Below are positions 27,586 to 35,872 of a DNA stretch of 64,000 nucleotides, piece by piece; the first letter of the stretch is position 1, and every line of letters begins with the position of its first letter. The stretch comes from Mesorhizobium sp. AR02 (GTDB lineage: Bacteria; Pseudomonadota; Alphaproteobacteria; Rhizobiales; Rhizobiaceae): assembly GCF_024746835.1 (NCBI RefSeq), contig NZ_CP080531.1, positions 4,546,001-4,610,000 on the forward strand. The letters are read 5' to 3'. The notes under the pieces were generated by a model. That model saw nothing but the letters and a program-made list of their open reading frames with translations. It had not been told where the DNA came from and did no database searches. The translations under genes and the position numbers were made by a program.

Positions 27586-28652
27586 CAGCTTGCCCTCGAT
27601 TTGGCACGTGGTGCGTAGGTCAGCGCCATGGTGCGGAAGGTGTTGTTCATCAGCACGGCCGCCAGCAGCAGGACGCCGATGATCAGGCTTGCCCAGTTGG
27701 CGTCGAAGCCGGTGTAGAAAATGCCCTGGTTGACGATGGCGAAGGTCAGCGTGCCCAAGACGATGCCGACCACCGACCCGTAGCCGCCGGTCAGCAGCAC
27801 GCCGCCGATGACCACCGCGATGATCGAGTTGAAGATAAAGGACTGGCCGGCGGCCACCTGGGCGCTGTTGTAGAGGATCGCCTGCGACATGCCGACGAAG
27901 GAGGCGCACAGGCCGCTGCTCATGAACAGCGCGATGGTCACCCGGTCGGTCGGGATGCCGGCATTGCGGGCGCTGACGGCGTCACCGCCCATGGCCAGGA
28001 TCCAGTTGCCGAAGCGCGAGAAATTCAGGATGAAGCCGACGATCAGGATGGCGGCGATCCACCAGAACAGCGTCACCTCGAATTTGCCGCCGAGATAGTC
28101 GCCGAACAAAAGCTTGGCGGTCGGTCCGCTCTTCAGCGCCACGCTGGTGCTGCCGGACAGGATGACCGAGAGGCCGAGCGTCAGGCCGGCCAATGCGAAC
28201 AGCGTGGCGAGCGTCACGACGAAGGACGGCACCTTGGTGCGGATCACCAGCACGCCGTTGATGAAGCCGACGGCGAGCCCAAGGCCAAGTGCTGCGAGGA
28301 TGCCGACGATGATCGGCAGGCCGTAATGGCCCGACAGGATGGCAATGGTCATCGAACTGGCGGGGACCATCGAGCCGACGGAGAGATCGAGATGCCCGGC
28401 GATCATCAGCAATCCGATGGGAAGCGCGATGATGCCGAGTTCCGAGGCGACGTTGAGCCAGCTCGCGGCACCCCCGGCCGACATGAAATTGGCGCCGCCG
28501 AAGATCGAGAAAAAGACCAGAACGGCGATCATGCCGATCAGCGAACCGACCTCGGGCCGGCGCACGAGGCTGCCGATCGAGGGCATCGAAGAGTGCTGAG
28601 GGGGTGGCGCGGTGGCCGCCATCGCGGATTGGTGGTGGGCTTGGGATGTCAT
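27585..28652 (-). CDS. Sugar ABC transporter permease (ribose class)
   Basis: This is a 355-aa inner-membrane permease with about ten helices and the family motif MIAGHLDLSVGSMV. GGDAVSARNAGIPTDRVT forms the coupling loop. The first 30 residues are cytoplasmic and Ala/Pro/Ser-rich. The ATG at 28652 is preferred because the frame further upstream runs through the palindromic repeat element at 28692-28832 that separates it from the binding-protein gene. Confidence 0.93.
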   Translation of the reverse strand: MTSQAHHQSAMAATAPPPQHSSMPSIGSLVRRPEVGSLIGMIAVLVFFSIFGGANFMSAGGAASWLNVASELGIIALPIGLLMIAGHLDLSVGSMVPASSMTIAILSGHYGLPIIVGILAALGLGLAVGFINGVLVIRTKVPSFVVTLATLFALAGLTLGLSVILSGSTSVALKSGPTAKLLFGDYLGGKFEVTLFWWIAAILIVGFILNFSRFGNWILAMGGDAVSARNAGIPTDRVTIALFMSSGLCASFVGMSQAILYNSAQVAAGQSFIFNSIIAVVIGGVLLTGGYGSVVGIVLGTLTFAIVNQGIFYTGFDANWASLIIGVLLLAAVLMNNTFRTMALTYAPRAKSRAS

Positions 28653-28691
28653 CGAAATGTCCCTGGCGTTGTAGCTTGAAACGCGGCTCCC

Positions 28692-28832
28692 CCTTCTCCC
28701 CTTGTGGGAGAAGGTGTCGCCGAAGGCGACGGCGAGGGGTGCTCCAGCTTGGCAGCGACGGCATTCCGTCACGCGCCCCTCATCCGTCCCGGCTCTGCGC
28801 GCCGGTCCACCTTCTCCCACAAGGGGAGAAGG
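28692..28832. repeat. 141-base palindromic element with 25-base perfect terminal inverted repeats
   Basis: Perfect 25-base inverted arms lie at 28692-28716 and 28808-28832. Each arm is itself a small hairpin (ccttctccc and gggagaagg around a five-base loop). The interior carries no gene. It lies between the binding-protein and permease genes of one operon, where it may act as an RNA processing or stabilising site so that the binding protein is made in excess. It looks like a small non-autonomous repeat; no clear target duplication is seen. Confidence 0.85.
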
Positions 28833-28842
28833 CAAGGTGGCG

Positions 28843-29823
28843 TTAGCGAGCGCCGGCTGCGGCACCGGCCATTGTCGCGTCGACATTGGCGGCGTCGACG
28901 ATCCCCGGTCCGGTCAGCACCGGCTTGGTCGGCAGGTCGAGCCCATAATTGACGAAGCCGTTCAACAGCGACACCGCGAGATAGCCCTGCAGATAGGGCT
29001 GCTGGTCGACAGCGAACATTTGTGTGCCAGCCTTGATGCGCTGCAGGCCGGTCTCGTCCATGTCGAAGGAAGCGAGCTTGACCTTGTCGCCGGCATTGGC
29101 CTGGCTGATCGCATTGGCGGCGCTGTTGGCGTCGCCGGCGCTGATGGTGATGACACCGTCGATGCTGTTGTCCTTCAGCACGGCGGCCTTGATCGCCTCG
29201 GCGACCGCGGTCGGGTTGCCGAAGCTGGACGAGGGCAGCGGCAACTGGCTGGATTTGCCGCCGCTCTTGGCGATGGCGTCGGCAATGCCCTTGCAGCGGT
29301 CTTCGGTGTTGGTGGCACCCGGCAAGGTGTTGACGCACAGCACGTTCTTGGCGCCATGGCTGCCGTAATAGGCGCCGCCGCCGAGACCAGCGGCGTATTC
29401 TTCATTGCCGACATAGTTCATGGCGCCGAGCCGCTTGGCCGCGTCCATGCCGCCGGAATTGTAGATGATGAGCGGCACGCCGGCGGCAACGACTTCCTTG
29501 AAAGCGTCGTCCATGGCCTCCGGCACCCAATCAGGGCCGACAATGGCGCTCGGCTTCTGGCTGAGCGCGGTGCGGATCAGCTTGGCCGCGTCCGGGCCGA
29601 GATTGTCGTAGTTCTGCGGACCGAGCCAGGTCACCGAGCCGCCCGTCAGTTCGGCGACCTTGCCGGCATCGTCGGCGCCCTTCTTGACCTTCGACCAGAA
29701 CGGGTCGTCGGCCTTGCCGCCGATGACGAAGATCTTCGCCCCGTCAGCCATTGCCGAGGTGGCCGATGTGGCCGCCACGCCCGCAAGCATGATCGCCGTC
29801 AGCAGTTTCGTGATCGTTTTCAT
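28843..29823 (-). CDS. Periplasmic sugar-binding protein (ribose/rhizopine class)
   Basis: This 326-aa binding protein has a Sec signal (cleavage near AMA-DG, residue 26) and a type I periplasmic fold: FVIGGKADDPFWSKVKKGA at the N-terminus, VGPDWVPEAMDDAFKEVV, and ITISAGDANSAANAISQANA. It resembles ribose, inositol or rhizopine (MocB) binding proteins. It is the second gene of the operon, after the hydroxylase, and defines the cargo of the permease and ATPase downstream. The ligand is not known. Confidence 0.9.
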   Translation of the reverse strand: MKTITKLLTAIMLAGVAATSATSAMADGAKIFVIGGKADDPFWSKVKKGADDAGKVAELTGGSVTWLGPQNYDNLGPDAAKLIRTALSQKPSAIVGPDWVPEAMDDAFKEVVAAGVPLIIYNSGGMDAAKRLGAMNYVGNEEYAAGLGGGAYYGSHGAKNVLCVNTLPGATNTEDRCKGIADAIAKSGGKSSQLPLPSSSFGNPTAVAEAIKAAVLKDNSIDGVITISAGDANSAANAISQANAGDKVKLASFDMDETGLQRIKAGTQMFAVDQQPYLQGYLAVSLLNGFVNYGLDLPTKPVLTGPGIVDAANVDATMAGAAAGAR

Positions 29824-29920
29824 TTCATTTCCTCCCGGTTGCCGTCGTCAGACGGGTTTAGAAAAACTTGAATTCATCTGCATGCGCGCACCTCTCCCGA
29901 TTGCGCGCCGCGTCATGTGA

Positions 29921-30940
29921 TCAATGGTTCGCCGCGGCCTTGGCGTTCATGCGTTCCTTCTTTTTCTGGAAGCGGGCGTCCATCATGGCCTCGCCCTCTC
30001 GGGTGCCGTCGTGCCAGGTGCCGAACCACCTATCGAGCGGGATCAGCCCGTCGCCGCCATAGTTCACCTCGAAATATTTATGGTGGAGGTAATGCGTGTA
30101 GGCGTGGCTATCGACGGCCGTGTCCTCGGTCACTTCCAGCTTGTCGAAGCCGAGATGGCCATTGACGGCGCCGAAGCCGGCAACATGCAGCTGGAACAGC
30201 GCGACGATCGGATTGGACGGGATGACGAGGTGCCAGAAGGCGACCGCGTGATAGAGAAACCCTTCCACCGGATGCATCGACAGCGACGACCAGGGCGACG
30301 GGTTGATCGAATTGTGGTGGACCGAATGGATCCAGCGATAGAGCGGGCCCCAGTGGATCAGGCGGTGGATGAAGAAGAAATGCACCTCGTGGATGGCCGG
30401 CGCGACCAGCACCAGTGCCGCGAGGTAGACCGGATGATCCGACCAGCCGACCCAAGGCACGTAGCCATTGGCAAAGCACCAGAGGAAGACGACTTCGACG
30501 ACCGTCCACAACGGGATGGTGATGAAGAACGAGCGCAGGAAATTGTCGAGATTCTGGCTCTGGAACCAGAACACGTCGGAGGGCGCATCGCCGGGGAATT
30601 TGTGGTTGTATTTGAACCGCGTCGCCTGGGTGCGCTTGATGTAATAGCGCAGCTCGAAAATGCCGTAGAAGACGAGGATCGCCGCCGCGTTGACGGCGTA
30701 GAGCCACAGCGCCCAGCCCCAGCCGATGGTCTTCATCGTCTCGACGCTCGGGACGACATAGAACCAGTAGATCAGCGCCGTGGCCATGTGGAAGGCATTC
30801 CATGGCCAGATATAGCCGGGCAGCCACGCCAGGATCTTCGGCAGCCTGGGCGGCCAGTTCCACAACGGCGCCCCCTCGATGCGTCCGTTCGGCTTCCAGT
30901 CGCCGCGCTTGTCGCGCACGCCGTATCTGAGATCGTCCAT
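29921..30940 (-). CDS. Membrane di-iron fatty acid hydroxylase-superfamily oxygenase (sterol desaturase family)
   Basis: The 339-aa membrane protein has four or more hydrophobic segments and the histidine clusters of the family: H184/H187/H192/H196, H205-x2-H208-H209 and H279/H283/H286-H287, which bind a di-iron centre for O2-dependent hydroxylation or demethylation. Next in its operon come a sugar-type transporter and a Rieske ferredoxin that could supply electrons, a pairing like MocD/MocE in rhizopine breakdown (MocD belongs to the related FA-desaturase group). The ATG at 30940 gives a hydrophilic leader before the first helix. It is the first gene of the operon. Confidence 0.88.
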   Translation of the reverse strand: MDDLRYGVRDKRGDWKPNGRIEGAPLWNWPPRLPKILAWLPGYIWPWNAFHMATALIYWFYVVPSVETMKTIGWGWALWLYAVNAAAILVFYGIFELRYYIKRTQATRFKYNHKFPGDAPSDVFWFQSQNLDNFLRSFFITIPLWTVVEVVFLWCFANGYVPWVGWSDHPVYLAALVLVAPAIHEVHFFFIHRLIHWGPLYRWIHSVHHNSINPSPWSSLSMHPVEGFLYHAVAFWHLVIPSNPIVALFQLHVAGFGAVNGHLGFDKLEVTEDTAVDSHAYTHYLHHKYFEVNYGGDGLIPLDRWFGTWHDGTREGEAMMDARFQKKKERMNAKAAANH

Positions 30941-31094
30941 GCAGATCCTCCACCCGCCATGCCTGGGATGGCCCGCACGCGCACGCTGCCTCACACCGCC
31001 CGAGGGCGGTGGGCGAGAACCTGTCTGCGCTGTGCTGCTGCTATCCCTGGGCTGGCGGTGCTTCCGCCTTGCTTGCTTTCCCTGAGATAAACAT

Positions 31095-31187
31095 CTTGAT
31101 CCAAAATGAATCAAGAATAGAATGTTTGTTCCAAAATGATTGTGTCATTCATATCAATCTCGCGGGAAGAATGATATCTTTGTATCA
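31095..31187. promoter_or_regulatory. Candidate LacI-family operators in the divergent promoter
   Basis: This AT-rich island holds a dyad CTTGAT-N9-ATCAAG (31095-31115), a second copy of the core TCCAAAATGA at 31130-31139 (first at 31100-31109), and a dyad TGATA-N6-TATCA (31172-31187) just before the LacI-family gene start. The two TCCAAAATGA cores are about three helical turns apart. The sites lie between the regulator and the seven-gene operon. Confidence 0.5.
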
Positions 31188-31211
31188 ATTGCGACAGGCT
31201 GATGAGATAAA

Positions 31212-32249
31212 ATGGATCATGGCAAGCGGCCAACGATCAAGGATGTAGCCGCCGAGGCAAATGTTTCGGTGGCCACCGTCAACCGGGTGCTGAGCGGCTC
31301 GGGCGCCGTCCGCCAGGGCACGCGCGAGCGCGTCAAGCTGGCGGCCGAGCAGATCGGTTTTTACGGCATGGGCGCGCTGCGCAGCCGCGTGGCGGCGGCC
31401 CGGCCACGCTACCGGTTCGGTTTCCTGCTGCACCAGCCCGGCCGCGCCTTTTACCGCAACATGGCCGATGCGCTGCGCCTAGCAACCGAAACGATGCCCG
31501 ACTGCGAGATAGAGCTGCGCACGGAGTTTCTCGACGACCTGTCACCGCAAAACGTCGCCTCGCGAATGCTGGCGCTCGGCGCCGAATGCGATGCCGTCGG
31601 CGTCGTCGCCGCGGTGCACCCTCTCGTCACCCAGGCGGTGGACACATTGCATGCCCGCAACGTGCCGGTGTTCGCGCTGATCTCGCAGATCTCGGCGACC
31701 GGACATGTGCGCTATATCGGACTGGACAATTGGAAGGTCGGGCGCACCGCGGCCTGGGTGTTCGAGCATGTCTGCCGCGCGCCCGGCAAGCTCGGCATCC
31801 TTGTCGGCAACCACCGCTACCGCTGCCAGGAGATGAACGAGAGCGGCTTTCGCTCCTATTTCCGCGAGCACTCTCCAGGCTTCACGCTGCTCGAGCCGCT
31901 GCTGACCTTCGAATCCAGCGCCATTGCGCAGGAGATGACCGAAAAACTGCTGAATGAAAATCCGGATCTCTCCGGCCTGTATGTCGCCGGTGGCGGCATC
32001 ACCGGCGCCATTGCCGCGCTGCGCTCCACCGGCCGCGCCGGCCGCGTCGTCGTCGTCGGCTACGAGTTGATGGAGTCGACCCGCCCGGCGCTGCTCGACG
32101 GCACGCTGACCTTCATCATCTCGCACCCGCTCGCCCGCATCGCGCAGGAAGCGCTGAGCGGCATGGTGCGCGCCGTCGCCAACCCCAATGAGGGCGGCAA
32201 CTTCACCACCATTCTGCCGTTCGAAATTTATACAAGGGAGAATATCTGA
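31212..32249 (+). CDS. LacI-family transcriptional regulator
   Basis: This 345-aa regulator has an N-terminal LacI helix-turn-helix (TIKDVAAEANVSVATVNRVL, residues 8-27) and hinge, followed by a sugar-binding-protein-like domain with RFGFLLHQPGRAFYRNM and LYVAGGGITGAIAAL. It is divergent from the hydroxylase-transporter operon and most likely represses it until the imported sugar or a breakdown product binds. Confidence 0.92.
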   Translation: MDHGKRPTIKDVAAEANVSVATVNRVLSGSGAVRQGTRERVKLAAEQIGFYGMGALRSRVAAARPRYRFGFLLHQPGRAFYRNMADALRLATETMPDCEIELRTEFLDDLSPQNVASRMLALGAECDAVGVVAAVHPLVTQAVDTLHARNVPVFALISQISATGHVRYIGLDNWKVGRTAAWVFEHVCRAPGKLGILVGNHRYRCQEMNESGFRSYFREHSPGFTLLEPLLTFESSAIAQEMTEKLLNENPDLSGLYVAGGGITGAIAALRSTGRAGRVVVVGYELMESTRPALLDGTLTFIISHPLARIAQEALSGMVRAVANPNEGGNFTTILPFEIYTRENI

Positions 32250-32300
32250 CTGGTGATCGCAGCGGTTACGGCATGGGCGCTCGGGAGCGCTGGCCAGCGG

Positions 32301-32732
32301 CTACTCCTGACCGCCGCTCAACGCATCACGCAGCGCCTGGATCTGGCGGTTCAGCGCATCAAGCTCAGCCAATGTCATGCCCGAGCGCTCGATCAAGGTC
32401 TCGTTGAGGCAGTTGCACTGGACCAGCAGCGCACGTCCAGTGGCCGTCAGGTCGACCTGCACCTGGCGCTCGTCGAACAAGCTGCGCTGGCGGGTCACCA
32501 GCCCAGCTTGTTCCATCCGCTTCACCAGCGGCGTGATGGTGCTCGATTCCAAAGCGAGCCTCTGCGCGATCGAGCCGACCGACATGCCGTCGGCCTCGCC
32601 CAGCGCGTTGAGCACAAGATATTGCGGATAGGTGATCCCCATCTCGTCCAGCATCGGCTTGTAGGTGCGGTTGATCGCCATTGAGGTGGCGTAGAGTGTG
32701 AAACAGAGCTGGTTGTCCAACGGGAGAGGCAC
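32301..32732 (-). CDS. MarR/OhrR-type redox-sensing regulator
   Basis: This 143-aa regulator has a winged helix and the OhrR-like N-terminal helix DNQLCFTLYATSMAINR, with the peroxide-sensing Cys at C10. I start it at the GTG at 32732 because AAGGAA lies six bases upstream and because an operator-like palindrome (32781-32790) falls inside the longer frame. It is divergent from an alpha/beta hydrolase gene, which it probably represses; oxidation of C10 would relieve repression. Confidence 0.85.
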   Translation of the reverse strand: MPLPLDNQLCFTLYATSMAINRTYKPMLDEMGITYPQYLVLNALGEADGMSVGSIAQRLALESSTITPLVKRMEQAGLVTRQRSLFDERQVQVDLTATGRALLVQCNCLNETLIERSGMTLAELDALNRQIQALRDALSGGQE

Positions 32733-32780
32733 GACGCGTTCCTTTTGCCGACGTAGGAAATTCAGTACCACGAAAAATGA

Positions 32781-32859
32781 TATCGCGATACATATTTTTG
32801 TAGACAAGGGTTCAGAGTTGCGCTAGCCATATCGATATCGCGATATTGTTTATCGCGAC
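32781..32859. promoter_or_regulatory. Three TATCGCGA-type operator sites for the MarR-family regulator
   Basis: A 10-base perfect palindrome TATCGCGATA at 32781-32790, a 12-base palindrome ATATCGCGATAT at 32835-32846 and a half-conserved TATCGCGAC at 32851-32859 sit between the two divergent starts. The last two are centred about 15 bases apart next to the hydrolase ribosome binding site. Confidence 0.65.
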
Positions 32860-32879
32860 AACAATCGAAGGAGATTGAG

Positions 32880-33737
32880 ATGGCTTCGCAGACAAAGTCC
32901 GGCTCCGGCAGCGGCACGATCACCACCAAGGACGGCACGCAGATTTTCTACAAGGACTGGGGAACCGGTCAGCCCATCGTCTTCCATCATGGCTGGCCGT
33001 TGAGCAGCGACGACTGGGACGCCCAGATGCTGTTCTTCCTGGCACAAGGCTACCGCGTCATTGCCCACGACCGGCGCGGCCACGGCCGCTCGACCCAGAC
33101 GGATATCGGCAATGAGATGGACACCTATGCCGCCGATGTCGCGGAACTTGCCGCGCACCTCGACCTCAGGAACGCCATCCATGTCGGCCATTCGACCGGC
33201 GGCGGCGAGGTGGCGCGCTATGTCGCGCAGTACGGCTCAGGCGGCCGCGTCGCCAAGGCGGTGCTGGTCGGTGCGGTGCCGCCGATCATGCTCAAGACCC
33301 CGGCCAATCCCGGCGGCCTGCCGATCGAGGTGTTCGACGGCTTCCGCTCCGCCCAGGCGGCCAACCGCGCCCAGTTCTTCCGCGACGTTCCGGCCGGCCC
33401 GTTCTACGGCTTCAACCGTCCGGGCGCCGTGGTTTCGCAGGGTGTCATCGACAATTGGTGGCGCCAGGGCATGATGGGCGGCACCAAGGCGCATTATGAT
33501 TGCATCAAGGCTTTCTCGGAAACCGACTTCACCGAGGATCTGAAGGCAATCGACGTGCCGGTGCTGGTCATGCATGGCGACGACGACCAGATCGTCCCCA
33601 TCGCCGACTCGGCGCTGCTGTCGATCAAGCTGCTCAAGAAGGGCGAGCTCAAGGTCTACAAGGGTTTTCCACACGGTATGGCGACCACCCATGCCGATGT
33701 CATCAACGCCGACCTGCTGGCCTTCTTCAAGGCATAG
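32880..33737 (+). CDS. Alpha/beta hydrolase, non-heme chloroperoxidase-like
   Basis: This 285-aa serine hydrolase resembles cofactor-free haloperoxidases and esterases: [12 protein letters not shown] (oxyanion loop), HDRRGHGRS, nucleophile elbow GHSTGGGE, acid in HGDDDQIVP and base in [11 protein letters not shown]. Such enzymes hydrolyse esters and can form peracids. AAGGAGA precedes the ATG. The divergent OhrR-type regulator suggests induction by organic peroxides or another oxidising or electrophilic signal. Confidence 0.92.
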   Translation: MASQTKSGSGSGTITTKDGTQIFYKDWGTGQPIVFHHGWPLSSDDWDAQMLFFLAQGYRVIAHDRRGHGRSTQTDIGNEMDTYAADVAELAAHLDLRNAIHVGHSTGGGEVARYVAQYGSGGRVAKAVLVGAVPPIMLKTPANPGGLPIEVFDGFRSAQAANRAQFFRDVPAGPFYGFNRPGAVVSQGVIDNWWRQGMMGGTKAHYDCIKAFSETDFTEDLKAIDVPVLVMHGDDDQIVPIADSALLSIKLLKKGELKVYKGFPHGMATTHADVINADLLAFFKA

Positions 33738-33758
33738 GTCACATCAGACATAAAAGCG

Positions 33759-33780
33759 GCACCCGCCATTGGGCGGGTGC
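33759..33780 (+). terminator. Terminator after the chloroperoxidase-like gene
   Basis: Nine-base arms (gcacccgcc / ggcgggtgc) with a four-base loop lie 21 bases after the stop; TTCTGT follows. Confidence 0.75.
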
Positions 33781-33884
33781 TTCTGTCGGCTTCCGACGAG
33801 TGCGCCGAGCTCGCGCGCCTGGCAGCGCTGGCGGGCCTGTCGCAGCCGCACTTCAGCCGGGCGTTGCATTGCGCGCGGCCGTGA
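33781..33884 (+). pseudogene. Remnant of an AraC-family DNA-binding domain
   Basis: Read in the frame ending at the stop 33882-33884, this stretch encodes ELARLAALAGLSQPHFSRAL, the typical first helix-turn-helix of AraC-family regulators, preceded by about eight residues and followed by a stop after seven more. No start codon or second helix-turn-helix is present. It looks like a leftover of a deleted regulator gene, next to the terminator of the chloroperoxidase-like gene. Confidence 0.5.
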
Positions 33885-33978
33885 ACGATAGTTTCTCGAC
33901 CGGACGGGCGAGAGACATCGGATCGAGCTTTTTTGCGCGATCCGCCTCCTCCGGCATTCGTGACCCGGAAGGTGGAAG

Positions 33979-34356
33979 ATGAACGCGGAATCGACCGACT
34001 ACGACGGCCTGATGCAGGCTAACCTTGCGCGGGTATTCGGCGAACGCGACGCCGACCGGCGCCTTGTGGCGATCCGCGAACTCTACGCCGACGATGCCGT
34101 GCTCTACGAGCCGGATGCTTCGGCAACGGGCCATGCCGCGATCAATCATGCGGTGAATGAGCTGCTGTCGCGCCTGCCGCCAGGCTTCGCCTTCACGGCG
34201 ATAGGCCCTGCCATCGGCCATCACGGCGTCGGGCGGCTGCGCTGGCAGTCCGGGCCACCCAACGGCCCTGTCGCCGTGACTGGAATCGACGTCGCGCATT
34301 TCCACGGCGACCTCATCCACTCTCTTTTCGTTTTTCTCGATCCCGCCGGCGCCTGA
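33979..34356 (+). CDS. SnoaL-like (NTF2-fold) protein
   Basis: This 125-aa protein has the NTF2-like pattern of an N-terminal helix with IRELYADDAVLYEPD, then GHAAINHAVNELLSRLPPGF, and ends with a beta strand pair (VAHFHGDLIHSLFVFLD). Such proteins act as small isomerases, hydrolases or binding domains. It follows the AraC remnant and has no clear operon partner. Confidence 0.75.
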   Translation: MNAESTDYDGLMQANLARVFGERDADRRLVAIRELYADDAVLYEPDASATGHAAINHAVNELLSRLPPGFAFTAIGPAIGHHGVGRLRWQSGPPNGPVAVTGIDVAHFHGDLIHSLFVFLDPAGA

Positions 34357-34491
34357 TGCGCCCGTTCACTGAAGGAGTTGCCATCCCCAAATCCGGCCTT
34401 GAAGCCTTGCTTCGCCGGGTGAAGGGCAGGGCAAGGCGGGGCATCTCGTCTTATCGACGCCCACTTTGCCTCTGCCTCTAGCAACGACTGT

Positions 34492-35721
34492 CTAGGCCTT
34501 TCTCGCTTCCTTCATGTTCGGCAGGAACACGGTCAGCAGTCCCAGCAGCGGCAGATACGAGCAGATCTGGAAGACGAAATCGATGCCCTTCATGTCGGCG
34601 ACGACGCCGAGCACGGCGGCCGCAATGCCGCCCATGCCGAAGGCGAAGCCGAAGAAGATGCCGGCGATCATGCCGACACGGCCCGGCACCAGTTCCTGCG
34701 CGAAGACGACGATGTTGGAGAAGGCCGACGACAGGATCAGCCCGATCAGCACCGTCAGCACCATTGTCCATTCCAGATTGGCGTAGGGCAGCGCCAGCGT
34801 GAAGGGCAGCACGCCGACGATCGAGAACCAGATCATCGCCTTCTGTCTGTAGCGGTCGCCGAACGGGCCGCCGAGCAGGATGCCCAGCGCCGAGGCGCCG
34901 AGGAACAGGAACAGCATTATCTGCGACATCTGCACCGACACGCCGAACTTATGGATGGAATAGAAGGTGTAGTAGCTGGCGAGGCTGGCGATGTAGGCGT
35001 TCTTGCTCAGCACCAGCAAGGTCAGCACGATCAATGCGTTCATCACCTTGCGGCGCGGGAAGGGCGAGACGAAGCTTGCCGCCTTGCGGGTGCCTTGCGC
35101 GGCGCGCAGGCGGCTGTACCAGCCGCCAACCTGCCACAAAACGACGATGCCGATCAGCGAGCCGACGGCGAACCAGGCGATGCTGGTCTGGCCGAACGGC
35201 ACGACGATGAAAGCTGCCAGCAAGGGGCCCATCGACTGGCCGAAATTGCCGCCGACCTGGAACAGCGATTGCGCCAGGCCAAACCGGCCACCGGAAGCAA
35301 AGCGCGCGATGCGCGAGGATTCCGGATGGAAGATCGCCGAGCCGATACCGATCAGCGAGGCGCCGATCAGGAGCAAATAGTAGTGCCCGGCATAGGCCAG
35401 CACGACCAGGCCGATCAGCGACGAGGCCATGCCGTAGGGCAGCGAATAGGGCATCGGCCGCTTGTCGGTGATCATGCCGATCACCGGCTGCAGCAGCGAG
35501 GCGGTCACCTGGAAGGTGAAGGTCAACAGGCCGATCTGCCAGAAATCGAGGCCGTAATTCTGTTTCAGCAAGGGATAAATGGCCGATAGCAGCGACTGCA
35601 TGATGTCGTTGATGCAGTGGCAGAAGCTCACCGCCAGGATGACGGTGAAGGCCGTCGCCTGGGCTGAGGCGTGACTGGCGGTCGCTGGTGGCGCGACGCT
35701 GGCGGCTGTCGTATCGGTCAA
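34492..35721 (-). CDS. MFS exporter, fosmidomycin resistance (Fsr)-like
   Basis: This is a 12-helix major facilitator protein resembling Fsr: SFCHCINDIMQSLLSAIYPLL in the first helix, MITDKRPMPYS in the 2-3 loop, and GSAIFHPESSRIARFASGGRFGLAQ, a strong Fsr signature, near residue 110. I place the start at the TTG at 35721 (409 aa; Fsr of E. coli is 406 aa), with GGAG six bases upstream. An ATG at 35907 would add 62 low-complexity residues and overlap the divergent AraC gene. It probably exports a small toxic compound under control of that regulator. Confidence 0.85.
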   Translation of the reverse strand: MTDTTAASVAPPATASHASAQATAFTVILAVSFCHCINDIMQSLLSAIYPLLKQNYGLDFWQIGLLTFTFQVTASLLQPVIGMITDKRPMPYSLPYGMASSLIGLVVLAYAGHYYLLLIGASLIGIGSAIFHPESSRIARFASGGRFGLAQSLFQVGGNFGQSMGPLLAAFIVVPFGQTSIAWFAVGSLIGIVVLWQVGGWYSRLRAAQGTRKAASFVSPFPRRKVMNALIVLTLLVLSKNAYIASLASYYTFYSIHKFGVSVQMSQIMLFLFLGASALGILLGGPFGDRYRQKAMIWFSIVGVLPFTLALPYANLEWTMVLTVLIGLILSSAFSNIVVFAQELVPGRVGMIAGIFFGFAFGMGGIAAAVLGVVADMKGIDFVFQICSYLPLLGLLTVFLPNMKEARKA

Positions 35722-35872
35722 GGCAGGCTCCGTGGTCTTTTTGGCGGGCACGCCCGCAGGCAATCTGGCGGACGCTCCTGCGGCCGCCTTAGGGACGGAT
35801 GCCTTATAGGCTGCTTGCCGCGCGACTTCTTTCGTGGTTTGGTCCAATAGTTTCGCAAGTGGGCCATAGCCG

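Noticed and set aside
32733..32807. Longer MarR/OhrR protein starting at 32807
   Set aside because: The extra codons include the operator-like palindrome TATCGCGATA and lack a good ribosome binding site, while the GTG at 32732 has one.
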